Shown here piece after piece: positions 1 through 12,600 of a stretch of DNA of 49,966 nt. This stretch comes from Phoronis australis. Its lineage: Eukaryota; Phoronida; Phoronidae. A model generated the notes under the pieces. The model did no database searches. It worked only from the letters and a program-made list of their open reading frames with translations, and had not been told where the DNA came from. Both the position numbers and the translations under genes were made by a program. The stretch's first letter is position 1. Every line of letters begins with the position of its first letter. Where the stretch lies: positions 37,398 to 87,363 of the forward strand of contig NMRA01000633.1 of assembly GCA_002633005.1 (NCBI GenBank), in the 5' to 3' direction.

Positions 1-120
1 TTTTGTGGTGGGGCGGTCATGTTTTTGGGTGCGTCAGTCCCATTTTCTGGTGCGGCGGTCCCATTTGATCCCCGGAGGTCCTGTTTAGAGGACCGGCGGT
101 CATGTTGTTTCTCACCCGTG
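1..120. repeat. GC-rich degenerate repeat at window edge
   Basis: Repeated GGCGGTC(A/C)-type motifs about 30 bases apart, cut by the window start. Confidence 0.4.
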
Positions 121-264
121 AGTTTGCTAGATCAGAATGTATAGACCCTTTCCTCGTACAGTTAAGTTTGCTAGATCAGAATGTATAGACCCTTTCCCCA
201 TACAGTTAAGTTTGCTAGATCAGAATGTATAGACCCTTTCCCCGTACAGTTAAGTTTGCTACAA
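121..264. repeat. 44-bp minisatellite
   Basis: Units start at 121, 165, 209 and 253 (AGTTTGCTAGATCAGAATG...); three near-identical full copies. Confidence 0.9.
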
Positions 265-2168
265 TGGAAGCTTCAATGTTAACTGTAGTTTTCCCTGAAG
301 GTGACCTTGAGTGTTCACATCAACTTTGGAGTTATAGTTCAGCCAAGTTATCGCATGGCCACGCCAATAAGACCTTGGCTTGTTGAGCGATATATAATTA
401 ATTTATCTCATTGGGCTTGTATACATTCGTACACCTTACTAGTTTTGTCCTTGCCATCAAAAATGGTATGCCTCTCCTCTTCTCACAGACACGAGGACGT
501 CAACTTCAGAAGGCAACCAACAATTGCAATCTTGAGATGATAGAGATTGATGACATTTAACAGAAAATTGAAGTCTTGTGGTTTGCAGCAGATCCATGTA
601 AAGCCGGTATGATGTTTGGCGGGAACTTGTTTTGCATACACAAAATGTTCAGAAAACACAGTGAATCTTCAAAATCTGACGCTTTTCGCTTAATTATTGG
701 ATGAAAACTTGTTTTTGGTTAATTGATGACCTATACACAAGCCTTCTTGCAGCGTACGTCAACAGGGCGGAGTTCGACATGGACAATAGAAATCGCGTCG
801 TGAACATGAGATCAAAACATTGAAACCTCAAATTAAGGATGAAATTAATGAATGCGGATGAGGATTTATCTTTACCACGACTTGCTATGTTAGTAAAGAC
901 TAAATCACCGTCACGGCATGTGGGTGCGGCGCCATATTATTGAGTACATGAGGTGAAGACAAAATTATTTTTGAAGGAGTCAGTGTGCATCTGCACATGT
1001 ACGACGGTTCCCTGAACTGCCGCACACCTCTGTGACTTTGCATTCACGAACACAGCAAGTTGTGAATTTGATGTAAATTGACGTTTTGCACTTTTGATTT
1101 CATGCTCAGGACTTGCTTTACGACTGAAGACTCGATTTCTGTTGTCCGTTTTGTACTTTGTTTCAGATCAGTCTCTTTGTGCGTGGTGTGTATAGCCATG
1201 AACTGTTGACTTACTTTTAAGTTTGTCAACAGTTGACCTTGCCTGTCTGACTGGAGACAACCACAAAATTAACGTTTTAACGATAATTTAGTTAATTACG
1301 CACTGCAAATTCAGTTGACAGTGAAAGTTGAAATAGCTAACATGGTTAAGGCATGTATAGGTTATATTTACCGAAAACAAGTTTTGACTGAGTATTTTAC
1401 TGAGGACTTTGAGACTTTCACCACTCACTACTTCATCGTCTTTTTCTCGGCTTCCTTAAGTTGAACTTAGGAATATGAGTTCTCAAAAATGGCTTGGTGG
1501 TCATCATTTCGATAAAACTTAAAAGAAGGTCACAGTTAAGTCTGTACTCATCATGTGCCGGAAGACTGCTGCAAAACCTAGTTAGAAATGGATAACAAAA
1601 ATTGAGTCAGTGGTTAAAGCATATCGTTAGCATGAGATCGAAACCGCGAAATGTTAATTTACTTAAGATTAAGGAATTTGGGTGAGGATTTATCTCTTTA
1701 ACTTGCTGTGTTCATGACCAGTCCACAGAGACATGAGGCGACTCGTAGCATTCGTTCTCAATGCTCGTATGCATGTAGAGGCAAAGCTCCCTCAGGATGA
1801 AAACTACTTTGTTTTCCCTGGCACTGTTCTATCATAAGTACACTTTGTTGACTCATTATTATGGGAACTTAGTGAGGACTGAGGGTACATACGAAGCTGG
1901 CTCAACCTGGCGGGAGATTTGATTGGAGTGACAGCCCTGTAACCTTTGACCTCGGAGATAAGTAGTAAACAAATATTCCTGAGGTTGTGCAGTTCTTAGG
2001 TGGTTCTGCTAAATCTTTTTTTCTCACTACACGGTATATATTTTGTAGTTGAAGTTCCCCCGAGAATGAGGATAAGGTATTTTGCTAAACACATGCAAAA
2101 TATTGTAAAAATGGTCAATTTTTGTGAATAAGGTTTGAGATAACCTTAAGTTGAACGTCAATTTATTA
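265..2168. other. Upstream DNA, nothing recognised
   Basis: No exon, RNA gene or promoter element could be supported. Two diverged segments near 790-920 and 1620-1740 share short stretches (CATGAGATC, GAGGATTTATCT), perhaps an old duplication. Confidence 0.5.
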
Positions 2169-2257
2169 TACCGTAAACGTTCGGTTAACCGCCCACCCTG
2201 GATTTTTTGGGTTTTCCAATTTAACCGCCTAGGGCGTTAACCCGAACATTTACGGTA
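2169..2257. mobile_element. Short palindromic MITE-like element
   Basis: TACCGTAAACGTTCGG at the left faces CCGAACATTTACGGTA at the right, giving a hairpin with about 26-base arms and a T-rich middle, flanked by TA. Confidence 0.65.
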
Positions 2258-3555
2258 ATTGAAAAGTAACTGAGCCTGTGTGTGAAAAGTATCAAAACCT
2301 GCAAATGCCTTGAATTTGTTGAACAGTATAAGAACATATTGTTGAAGTTTTGAATGTGTTGAAATTAGTTTTTGAACTTTCAACTGAAATTAGGTTAATA
2401 AAGCCAAAGTGAGGTCGCTATTCCCACACTTGACTTAGTTATAGAAAATATTGAAACCTTCTTTGGTTAGAGTCAGCAACTTTGAACTACATTCTTGATT
2501 TTTGCTAAAGTTTCAGTGTTACAAGGTGTCTAAGTGAATGCAGGTTTATTTGTTTAGGAAGGAATATGTATAAAAGTTCTGACCTCCCTGTTTATAAAAA
2601 ACTTTCATCCATGACCAAGATCAATAGTTGTACCTTCCTGTAATTAAGAGATCTGAAGTTTGGCTTGATTAAGGGTCGTGAACCTGGCTTTGATTTGTTT
2701 GCGCCATCATGAGATATCATGACTTAGGAAGTGTTGTTATCGTCAGGTGGTTCACAAGTATTGATTTTTGCAAAGCTTAATTAATTTTATTTATGACCGG
2801 AAAGTTTACAGAATCTTGTGTGAGCCAAAACTATTTGTGCTTGTACACAACTTTGACACAATATAAGGAATGAGTGAAGTTTTGTTTGCCATGAAAGTTA
2901 AGTTGCTCTAAATTGATGCTTTCCATTTTTGAGTTTTGTGCATGTGCAAAAAACTGAACATCCATGACAATCTTATAAGTCATTTAAACTGTGCATTCCT
3001 GACATACATGGTTGTGCCAAGCCAGACCTAACTAGGACATGTTACTTTAAAAAGTAATTCCATAGTTATTGACCATAGCTTTTAAAATTTGTATTTCTTG
3101 TGGTTAAAGTAATTTTCATTGGGGATAAAATGTTATGAAGTTCTGCCTAAGGCTATTAACCAATGTCTAAACAGTTATTCCAGTAGTTCATGGACTTTGC
3201 AGTTCAGCTAAGTCAGATTTTGTCTCAGCCAGACAAAATCTCTCAGTCCTGTTGGATCCAACTTATGCGAGTTTTGCCACATGTTCGGTATACTGTACTA
3301 TGCCTCCCTCACCATACCTCCATGTCTCATCCTTCCTCTCCCTCCCTACCGCCCGCCCTCCTCTAATTTTATTTTGGATCTCCACAATATCTTAATCTTT
3401 GTCTAATAGTAGCTATGGTATAGTGATTAAAAGAATTTAGTCGGCATAACTTGTTTTTATTAAAAACAAAAAATTTAAATTTCACGTGCCTGTTGTATTA
3501 TGTCCTAAATTGGTTAGATACTACTGTGTGATGATCTAGTGGTATTTTGTTACAG
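2258..3555. other. Upstream or 5' intron, nothing recognised
   Basis: AT-rich DNA with no supportable exon. The NEK10 promoter or an upstream noncoding exon may lie here, but no element can be named. Confidence 0.4.
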
Positions 3556-3685
3556 AGACCCTCACCATGTAGTGGCTGCCGCAGGATGTAACTCTACAAT
3601 GTAGCCATCCTAGTGCAACCCAGCAAGCTCATATTCCGTCCAAAATGCCTCCTGAGAAGAAGAGCCGTCCCCAGAGTGCAGAACA
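3556..3685 (+). CDS. NEK10: NEK10 exon 1: 5' UTR and start codon
   Basis: The start ATG is at 3645 with A at -3. It opens MPPEKKSRPQSAEQ, resembling the acidic/basic N-terminus of vertebrate NEK10 (MPDQDKK). Coding runs to 3685 and ends CA before GTAAGT (phase 2). A consensus-like acceptor TTGTTACAG ends at 3555, so 3556 may be the start of this exon after an upstream noncoding exon; the true 5' end is unknown. Three ATG-stop pairs precede the start at 3567 (ATGTAG), 3586 (ATGTAA) and 3599 (ATGTAG). Confidence 0.7.
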
Positions 3686-6600
3686 GTAAGTTGCCATAGC
3701 AACATGAAGTACCATATGCCATTTAGATGACCATTTGCATAGCTTCTGGTAATTTCAAGATAAGTAGCAAGCATGAAAGGCAGCCCAACATGTTCTTTTT
3801 GCACATCCAATTTTTGTGCACCCTCATATTTATATGTGGGTGCATATTGCCGTCATCATTGTCTGGGAATCCGGCATTCGCAGCTGTTTCTCTAAAACCC
3901 TCACAGGATCTTGGTGAGATTTGGCAGATGTGTTCCCATGAAGGTGACGACAATTGATGACAATTTCGGAGAGGGATCTGACTACCGGTGTGCCCCCTAG
4001 TGGCAATTTTAGTTTTTTTATTTTTATCTCTATCTTCAAAGGTCCTCAATGTATTTTCTTGAAATTTGGCACATATGCATTTATTATAATACGATGAATG
4101 TTTTCAGTCATCTAGTTGGGTCATAGTATAAGAATCAATATATCTATTACTGGACTTACGGTACGTGGAGATGGCTACATTGCGTCCTCCTCTCGAGGAC
4201 TTCATCAGGCCACTGAGTTGGCATGTGATCTGTTGTACAGTTTCCGCGGTATTCTCTTCAGCGCCCTATCCCATGTCCTATGTAAGTGAAACCGCAGCCC
4301 CCCTGTCTATTGAGGCTAGGATTCTCAATTCTCTCGTAGCCCTGAAAAGTCATTTCAACCAGCATTTGAGGTCCAGTTATGGGGACTGCTATGATTCTGC
4401 AGTTTTTCTCACATGGCTTCCACAGACCACTCTTTCCCCATGGAAGATGTGAAGATCCTGGATAGAGAAGAAAATTGGTTTCGGAGAGGGGTCAAAGAAA
4501 CTATCTAGGAGAGAATTGAGAATCCTAGCCTCAATAGACAGGGGGGGCTGCGGTTTCACTTACCTAGGACATGGGATAGGGCGCTGAAGAGAATCCCGCG
4601 GAAACTGTACGACAGATTACATGACAAGTCACGTGACAACTCAGTGGCCTGATGAAGTCCTCGAGAGGAGGACACAACGTAGCCATCTCCACATACCGTA
4701 AGTCCAGTAATAGATTTATTGATTCGTATACTATGCATTTATTATTGAGATGACGCTAACCTCCGGTTTTTGGATGGATTCAAGGTATTTTGTGCAACCT
4801 AGTGGCCATTTTAACTGTTTTTAGTCTGTTTTTTGGTACCTGCCCCTATAGCAACCAAACCACTCTAAGGATGATTGCGAAAATTGACATATGTGTTCTT
4901 AGTGTGAAGAGGACGGTTGATGGAAGATTTTCTGACTACTTTAACGACTGTGGCGCATCCTAGTGGCAGTTTTTTAGGCCGTAGCTGTATCTCCCAAATC
5001 CACTGCAGGATCTTTATTAAATCTAACAAGTGTATTTATATGAAGTTGACAACAGACAACGATGACATATCCATATTTTTTTTCGTTTTCCTAGTTTGTT
5101 TCTTTATAGTTCCTGGATGGATTTTTTTATGGACTTTGGTAAATAGGTTTCTATTAAAGGAACGATGACATGCTCCCGTTTTCGCAAGGATTTGGTGTAT
5201 TTTGCGCCACCTAGTAGCCATTTTTACTGTTTTCAATCTTGTTTTTTGCCATGTGCCCCTTTATTTGCTTAACCACTGCAAGGATGATTATGAACATTGA
5301 CAAATGTGCTCCTACTGAGAACAGGATGGCTTACTATGAAAACTCCCACTTTAGTGGTTCCTCCTAGTGGAAGTTTTTGTGTTCGTGGCTGTATCTTCTA
5401 GACTATCTGTAGGACCTTTGTTAATTTTTTTCTGTATTCTTCGGTATCTTTGGAGTTAATCTTTCCGTTTTCAGATAGACTTGACATAGTGCACGCCACT
5501 TAGTGTCTGTTTTTATTCTATTTGATACTGTTTTTAGCGAAACCACTCTTAGGATAATTATGAAATTTGTCATATTTGTTCTTGCTGGAAAGAAGACAGC
5601 CAACAGGGCTCGACATAACGAGTTGTAGGTTGCATATGCGACCTGAAATTTGGAAATGCGAGCTGAGATTTTTGCCAGCTCGTATCAAGTCGCAGTATGC
5701 GATCTGGAATTTCTAATACATGCGAGCTGAGTTTTTACACTTCTCGGCTGTATTATGCAGGCTGAAATTCAGAGGAACTGTTTTGACCAGTGTCTATGTA
5801 TGTATTTTGAGCTTTAAAGGTAATTGAATTTCCTAACTCTATTATTTTGTTGGTTTCAGGGATGCCAAAGACCTGCAGCGCCTACTGGACCTTCTCAGTA
5901 CTCCGGCCAGTAAACAGCAACTTCCGTCCATTGACCTTGCCGTGTCAAGTTCTCAACAGTTGCCACAGTGGCCCACACCACAACCAAAAGGAGGCCAGCA
6001 CCAACATCAATCAACTGAGGCACTTGCCCTTGAACAGTTCAGGTATTTGTCATCAGGGGGTTCTGCCCTTGGAAAAAGTTCAGGTATTGGTCACCAAGGG
6101 TTCTGCCCTTGGAACAGTTCAGGTATTGATCACCAAGGGTTTCTGCCCTTGAACAGTTCAGGTATTGGTCACCAGGGGGTTCTGTCCTTGCAACAGTTCG
6201 GGTATTGGTCACTAAGGGGTTCTGCCCTTGAACAGTTCAGGTATTGCTCACCAGCGGGTTCTGAACTTGAATAGTACCTTTGGAGATAAAACAAATTTAC
6301 ATGGCTGGGTTATGTGTTTGTAAGTATGATTTCTGTTTGAGAACAACTGTATTTGGGATAAGATTTGTGTTTAGAAGCATCACTGTAATGTTTGAAAGAA
6401 CTTTGCTAGAAAAAATGCATTCATAATGTGCACTTGTATAGACAATGTTTAATCTAAAAGTGCATTCAGAATGTGCACTTGTATAGACAATGTTTAATCT
6501 AAAAATGCATTCAGAATGTGCACTTGTATAGACAATGTTTATTCTAAAAATGCATTCAGAATATGCACTTGTATAGACAATGTTTAATCTAAAAATGCTT

Positions 6601-9600
6601 AATTATACTTATTCTGATAACCTGCATTACAGTTTGTATTTATGTATAATAAATATGTAATATAGATATAAACACTTTCAGTTTTCAGCAGCATTAAAAT
6701 AATAATTCAAAATGAGTCTTTTTATATGCGCAACACAGTTAAACGTTGAGTCACATGACATTCAAGGATCAGTTGTGTTGTCTTTTTATGCGCTCACATT
6801 CGATGTGTCTGGGCGTCCAGCGTATTTATTTGAAGCTAACAACAGACGATGACTTTCAGGCAGATCCAACAAATGCTGTGCTCCCCAAGTGGCAATTTCA
6901 TTTTATTATGTTTTCTTTTGTTTCTCTGAAGTTCCTTAACAGGTTTTTATGAAATTTGGTAAATAGTTTTCTATTACAGAAGTAACGACTTGTTCTCGTT
7001 TTTGGATGGATTGGACATTTTTGCGTCATCTAGTGGCCATTTTTATGATACAAATAACCCTAAAAGCACACCATTTGCGATGCATTCATGGGCGCATTTC
7101 ACCGCTCCACATTGCTCTTGTTGATGCTTTCTTAATGTTATGATGATGTCATTGTTCGATTTCAAAGTTCACCAGTGAGAGGACCTTTTCTTAATGTTAT
7201 GATGTCATTGTTCCAGTTCAAAGTTCGCCAGTGAGAGGACCTTTTCCAGTCATCACCATCACCAGTATTTCACTAAACTTCTCGCCGCTCTTGTTCAACA
7301 AAGACTGTGTAACTTGTAAGTGAGCTGGTCTTCACTACACACTAGCATTGATGTGCTTGGGTTTTTCTATCTTACATGAAGCTGATCGACATACTGTACG
7401 TGCATTTCAGTGTTTTGTAAAGCTCTTGTTAGCAAAATTTTGTTCCCATTGGTTGAAGAATTAAGTGAGATTTTTGCCTCCAGTCAGTGGAGTTAGAGCA
7501 TCACCTTCTGCCCACCTACAGCTCAACCAGTGTCCCCAGGTTCATAGTCATTAAAACACTTCTACAAGTTGTCATTTGGCTAAAACACAGCTTTAGAGTT
7601 ACATATTTGCAGTTAGCAGAGTTAATAGTCCTTTTCAAAAAAGTTGCCTGTTGAGAATTGAAATGGCAAGCTTAAGCCAGATATTAATTACCATTTCTCA
7701 ACTTGTGTGTTTGTTTCCAGTGAGTGGTCAGAGAGGGCACCATCTGAGAACATTCTTCGAGTGCTAGTCTGCCTGCGTATCTTAATGCGCGACTCTACAT
7801 ACCAGAAACAGTTCTTTGATCTTCAGGGTGTGAAAGAGTTGTCAGAGAAGTTACAGAAAGCTACTGGCAGTTATTTGACTTATGGGGATGGTCCATTTGT
7901 TGTGGAAATCCTGAAGGAAATGACAAGTAAGGGTTGTTTGTGGTTAAAAAAATTTAATATAAATATTAACAGCAGTATCTGCCTGTGCTTTTCGTGAAGG
8001 AATTTGGTGGAAAATGTCATAATTATTAATATGTGAACTGGCAGTAATTTCCCATTTTTGTTACTCATTGGACACTCATAAATTCAGGTTCCTAATGTTG
8101 TACCAAGGAGTGTACTACACTCCTAATGTTGCACCAAGGAGTGTACTACACTCCTAATGTTGCACCAAGGAGTGTACTACACTCCTAATGTTGCACCAGG
8201 GAGTGTACTACACTCCTAATGTTGTACCAAGGAGTGCAGTACACTCCTAATGTTGTACCAAGGAGTGTACTACACTCCTAATGTTGTACCAAGGAGTGTA
8301 GTACACTCCTAATGTTGTACTTTGTCATTGTGTGAGGGATTACATGTTCATATCATTTACATTGCCTTACTACCATTTCTAGTTGAGATCTTTTCCTCAT
8401 TTCAGACATCTTCCAGAAGTTGTCTGCTGCCGTTGAACAAAGAGAGTGGCTGGTTGCTTGTGGTGCACACAAGGTGTTTATTGAATGACAAGCCTGCCTA
8501 CTGTATAACAATGAAAAGTGAAACCATGTTTTAAAATGGAAAAAAATCCTCTTTCATTTTGTTAGGCTCTTCAGGGCTGTTCCAGCAAAATCTGTATGGG
8601 AGGGGGGGAAGGCACTTTTATTTCGTACCCACCGCCCATATTTTTCATTTATTTCTCCAACCCATGACCCATAATTTTTTAATTATTTTTAATAGGTTAA
8701 AATATAAAATCCAACACTTGCAAACAAATTGCCTCCAGGAGGACCTGTTGAGAACTTAGATGATTGACAGACAAGAACTAGTTGTCTTGTCCAATATTGT
8801 CAAAAATTAAAGTAGCCTGTGAACAATACTTTTGGCAGCCACCAGGTGTCTCTGTTTACCATGTGTCTATAATTTCAATGAACNCAGCTTGGCCCAGAGG
8901 TAAGTCTGTCTGCCAGTGATGTCATAGTGCTACACTGTAGTATCCACGCTCTAACCAGCTTGGCCCAGAGGTAAGTCTGTCTGCCAGTGATGTCATAGTG
9001 CTACACTGTAGTATCCACGCTCTAACCAGCTTGGCCCAGAGGTAAGTCTGTCTGCCAGTGATGTCATAGTGCTACACTGTAGTATCCACGCTCTAACCAG
9101 CTTGGCCCAGAGGTAAGTCTGTCTGCCAGTGATGTCATAGTGCTACACTGTAGTATCCACGCTCTAACCAGCTTGGCCCAGAGGTAAGTCTGTCTGCCAG
9201 TGATGTCATAGTGCTACACTGTAGTATCCACGCTCTAACCAGCTTGGCCCAGAGGTAAGTCTGTGGCACACTTACACTACTTCTCCTGTGCTCAGCCAAA
9301 GTAGTCTTAGTTGACAAAAGTTAACAGACTGACTGGGTGTGTTTAGAAATCTGTTTTATCATTGTATGTAATAGGTCTGTCCTGCATTTTGAGTTGCAAT
9401 AGTTACTCCGAGGATTTGACGAAAGGCAAACACCAGGACTATGGTGTGCATCCTTTCTCAATAATCTGTGGCTGACATATTGACAAGACTTTCAGTCATG
9501 CAATGTACTTCTGTACATCTGGGAGAGGTCAATCTAGGGTGGGTATATTAGAATAACCCAATTCATTACCAGCTCATCCAGGGTGGGTATATTAGAATAA

Positions 9601-12600
9601 CTTCGTTCATTACCAGCTCATGTTTTCTGACATTTCAATCTATATCAAGATGTGTTGTTTTCTTGAGCAGTTTGTTGGAAGCACTCTGCATGTGATATTG
9701 TAAAAGCCATAATAAATACCGTGGGTTGGTAACAGAAGGCCTTTGTAAAGCAATGGCCTACTGCTTGTTACTGGAATCAGTGACTTAGTTTCTTCCATCT
9801 CACCAAAGCAGTACTGACTTGTAAGACAACACCTAAACAGTGAAGGTGTTGCGCCAACAATGTTTTCCATCATCGTCTTTGTCTCATTGTGGAAACATCA
9901 TTGGATTTTCCATTGCAAGTTTTACTCTCCTGAGACAAATTTGATAAAACAACACAAGGAGTGAACTTAGGAACATTGGGGACTTTGCCGTTTGTTAAGA
10001 ATATGATGACACCACTGATGTTTGGCGCCAGTTCAGTGCGTACTGATTTCATGCACACTGTGGACATGAATTTTCCATTCTCGATGGTATTGACTTTGAA
10101 TTTTTATTCTTTTGCCAATAGGTGGAAGCAGGAGACAGTTGCTGAAAATGAGTAGTGGCTCTTGCTGCACGTAAATTTCCCTTTATTTATCGCACAGGTC
10201 TCAACTGTTGTCTCGGCTTTTTTCTTTTCAGTCCACAGCCAAGGCGTATGATTGGTGAACTCAACACTGTTGAGCTACTGCTGCGGATATTGCAGGAGTA
10301 TGACAGTGTATCACAGAAGTGAGTGGAGTTAGCATGAGCTTATAGAGAATTACTTACCACAGTCACATACATGGAGCTAATGGGTTGGGATTGTAGAGAA
10401 TTACTTCCTACAGTCACATACTGAGCTAATGGGTTGAGGTTGTAAAGGATTGCTTACCATAGTCAAAGACACTGAGCTAATAGGATACATGGTTACGTAT
10501 TCATGACCTTTGTTTTTATTTAATTTATATGTTCATGAGTTTACTGTACCGTGTGTTATAGAATAGCTTTCAATCCTTTGGTAAGTTCTTCAGGTGTGTT
10601 TTTGTGATTCAGCTCAAGTGAAAAGAAGACAGACAAAACGATCTATTATTCTGCATCATGACGGCTGAGCGCAATTAGAATTCCCCACTATGGTGTTTGA
10701 GTGTCAGCAGAATTGACCACTATGGTGTTTGAGTGTCAGCAGAATTGACCACTATGGTGTTTGAGTGTCAGCAGAATTGACCACTATGGTGTTTGAGTGT
10801 CAGCAGAATTGACCGTCATAGTAGCTGTTTGTCATGACGGATAGTTTAAACCAAAAAGAAAAGATAACTGCTATTCCTGCAGTTGGATGTTATCAATCGT
10901 AAACAAACGGTTTCATGTTTTTATAAGATGCACCGCGCAACAAATGCAAACAATTCTTACATGATAACTAGGTGACCCACTGCCAGACTATTACAGTTGT
11001 TACACTGCTACAGTTGTTACACTGTTACAGTTGTTACACTGCTACAGTTGTTACACTGTTACAGTTGTTACACTGTTACAGTTGTTACACTACTACAGTT
11101 GTTACACTGCTACAGTTGTTACACTGTTACAGTTGTTACACTGTCACAGTTGTTACAGTGTCGCAGTTGTTACACTGTCGCAGTTGTTACACTGTCGCAG
11201 TTGTTACACTGTTACAGTTGTCACACTGTTACAGTTGTCACACTGTTACAGTTGTCACACTGTTACAGTTGTTACACTGCTGCAGTTGTCACACTGTTAC
11301 AGTTGTCACACTGTTACAGTTGTCACACTGTTACAGTTGTTACACTGTTACAGTTGTCACACTGTTACAGTTGTTACACTGCTGCAGTTGTCACACTGTT
11401 ACAGTTGTCACACTGTTACAGTTGTTACACTGTTACAGTTGTTACACTGTTACAGTTGTTACACTGCTGCAGTTGTCACACTGTTACAGTTGTCACACTG
11501 TTACAGTTGTTANNNNNNNNNNNNNNNNNNNNNNNNNNNNNNNNNNNNNNNNNNNNNNNNNNNNNNNNNNNNNNNNNNNNNNNNNNNNNNNNNNNNNNNN
11601 NNNNNNNNNNNNNNNNNNNNNNNNNNNNNNNNNNNNNNNNNNNNNNNNNNNNNNNNNNNNNNNNNNNNNNNNNNNNNNNNNNNNNNNNNNNNNNNNNNNN
11701 NNNNNNNNNNNNNNNNNNNNNNNNNNNNNNNNNNNNNNNNNNNNNNNNNNNNNNNNNNNNNNNNNNNNNNNNNNNNNNNNNNNNNNNNNNNNNNNNNNNN
11801 NNNNNNNNNNNNCTAGACCCAGGCATTATCGCTAATATTACGTAAGTAGGTCAATTAATGGCGGACAGGGCGCGGTTATTCCTTCTTCCTCAGGTGCTCT
11901 ACACACATACTAAATATTCACTTCTGAAGTGAGTAGCACACAATTTGTCAGCCTCCACGAGGTCACTGTGTTTATCTCTCTCAACCAAACCACAAATTTG
12001 ATGAAAATACTTCACTTGTACAGTCAAAAGAATCAATTTTCGAGACACAATTCTCACCTTGATGCTTATTATGCGACACCTACCGGCTACAATACATATA
12101 CTAATGTGATTGTAGAGTTTTCACACATGTATGGTATCACTTCGTAAGACCTCAAACACTATGAGAATGCTAGCATCTGGGAAAATTTTGACATTTGCTA
12201 AAATAAGCCGATCATATTTGCTTTTTTGGTTGCTTTGAATTCTTTTGATATTTGGTGTCAATTGTTATGTGAAGTTATTTGTCGGTGATTTTGAGCACAT
12301 GAGGAATTGCGTTAGTTCTCAATATTTCATTACTTGAATTCGATGTGGCGTGTCGATGCCTATACATTGCTATCCTTGTTTGAAATGCGTAATCCATCAT
12401 GTTCCGATACTCTAGCCTATTTAAGCAGTGTGATTAATTTTTTAGGGTGGTTGTGCTTGCAAAATGCACAGTTGTATTAAACTGTTGATGAGGATAGTCT
12501 TCCTCTTGTTGACCAAACATTGTTCATCTGCATGCTTTGCAAATTGAATACGGATTTTATTCCTACTTAATATGGTTTTGTTATGACCACGTTGTACACA

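Noticed and set aside
4165-4738. Two protein frames on opposite strands (4165-4452 and 4556-4738)
   Set aside because: Both lie in the arms of the foldback element and mirror each other.
8088-8318. CRISPR-like array
   Set aside because: Adjacent identical units with no unique spacers, in a eukaryotic intron.
10972-11845. Three overlapping long open frames rich in HCYSCYTV
   Set aside because: They come from the 17-bp array, open in all three frames because the unit lacks stops, and they run through N bases.
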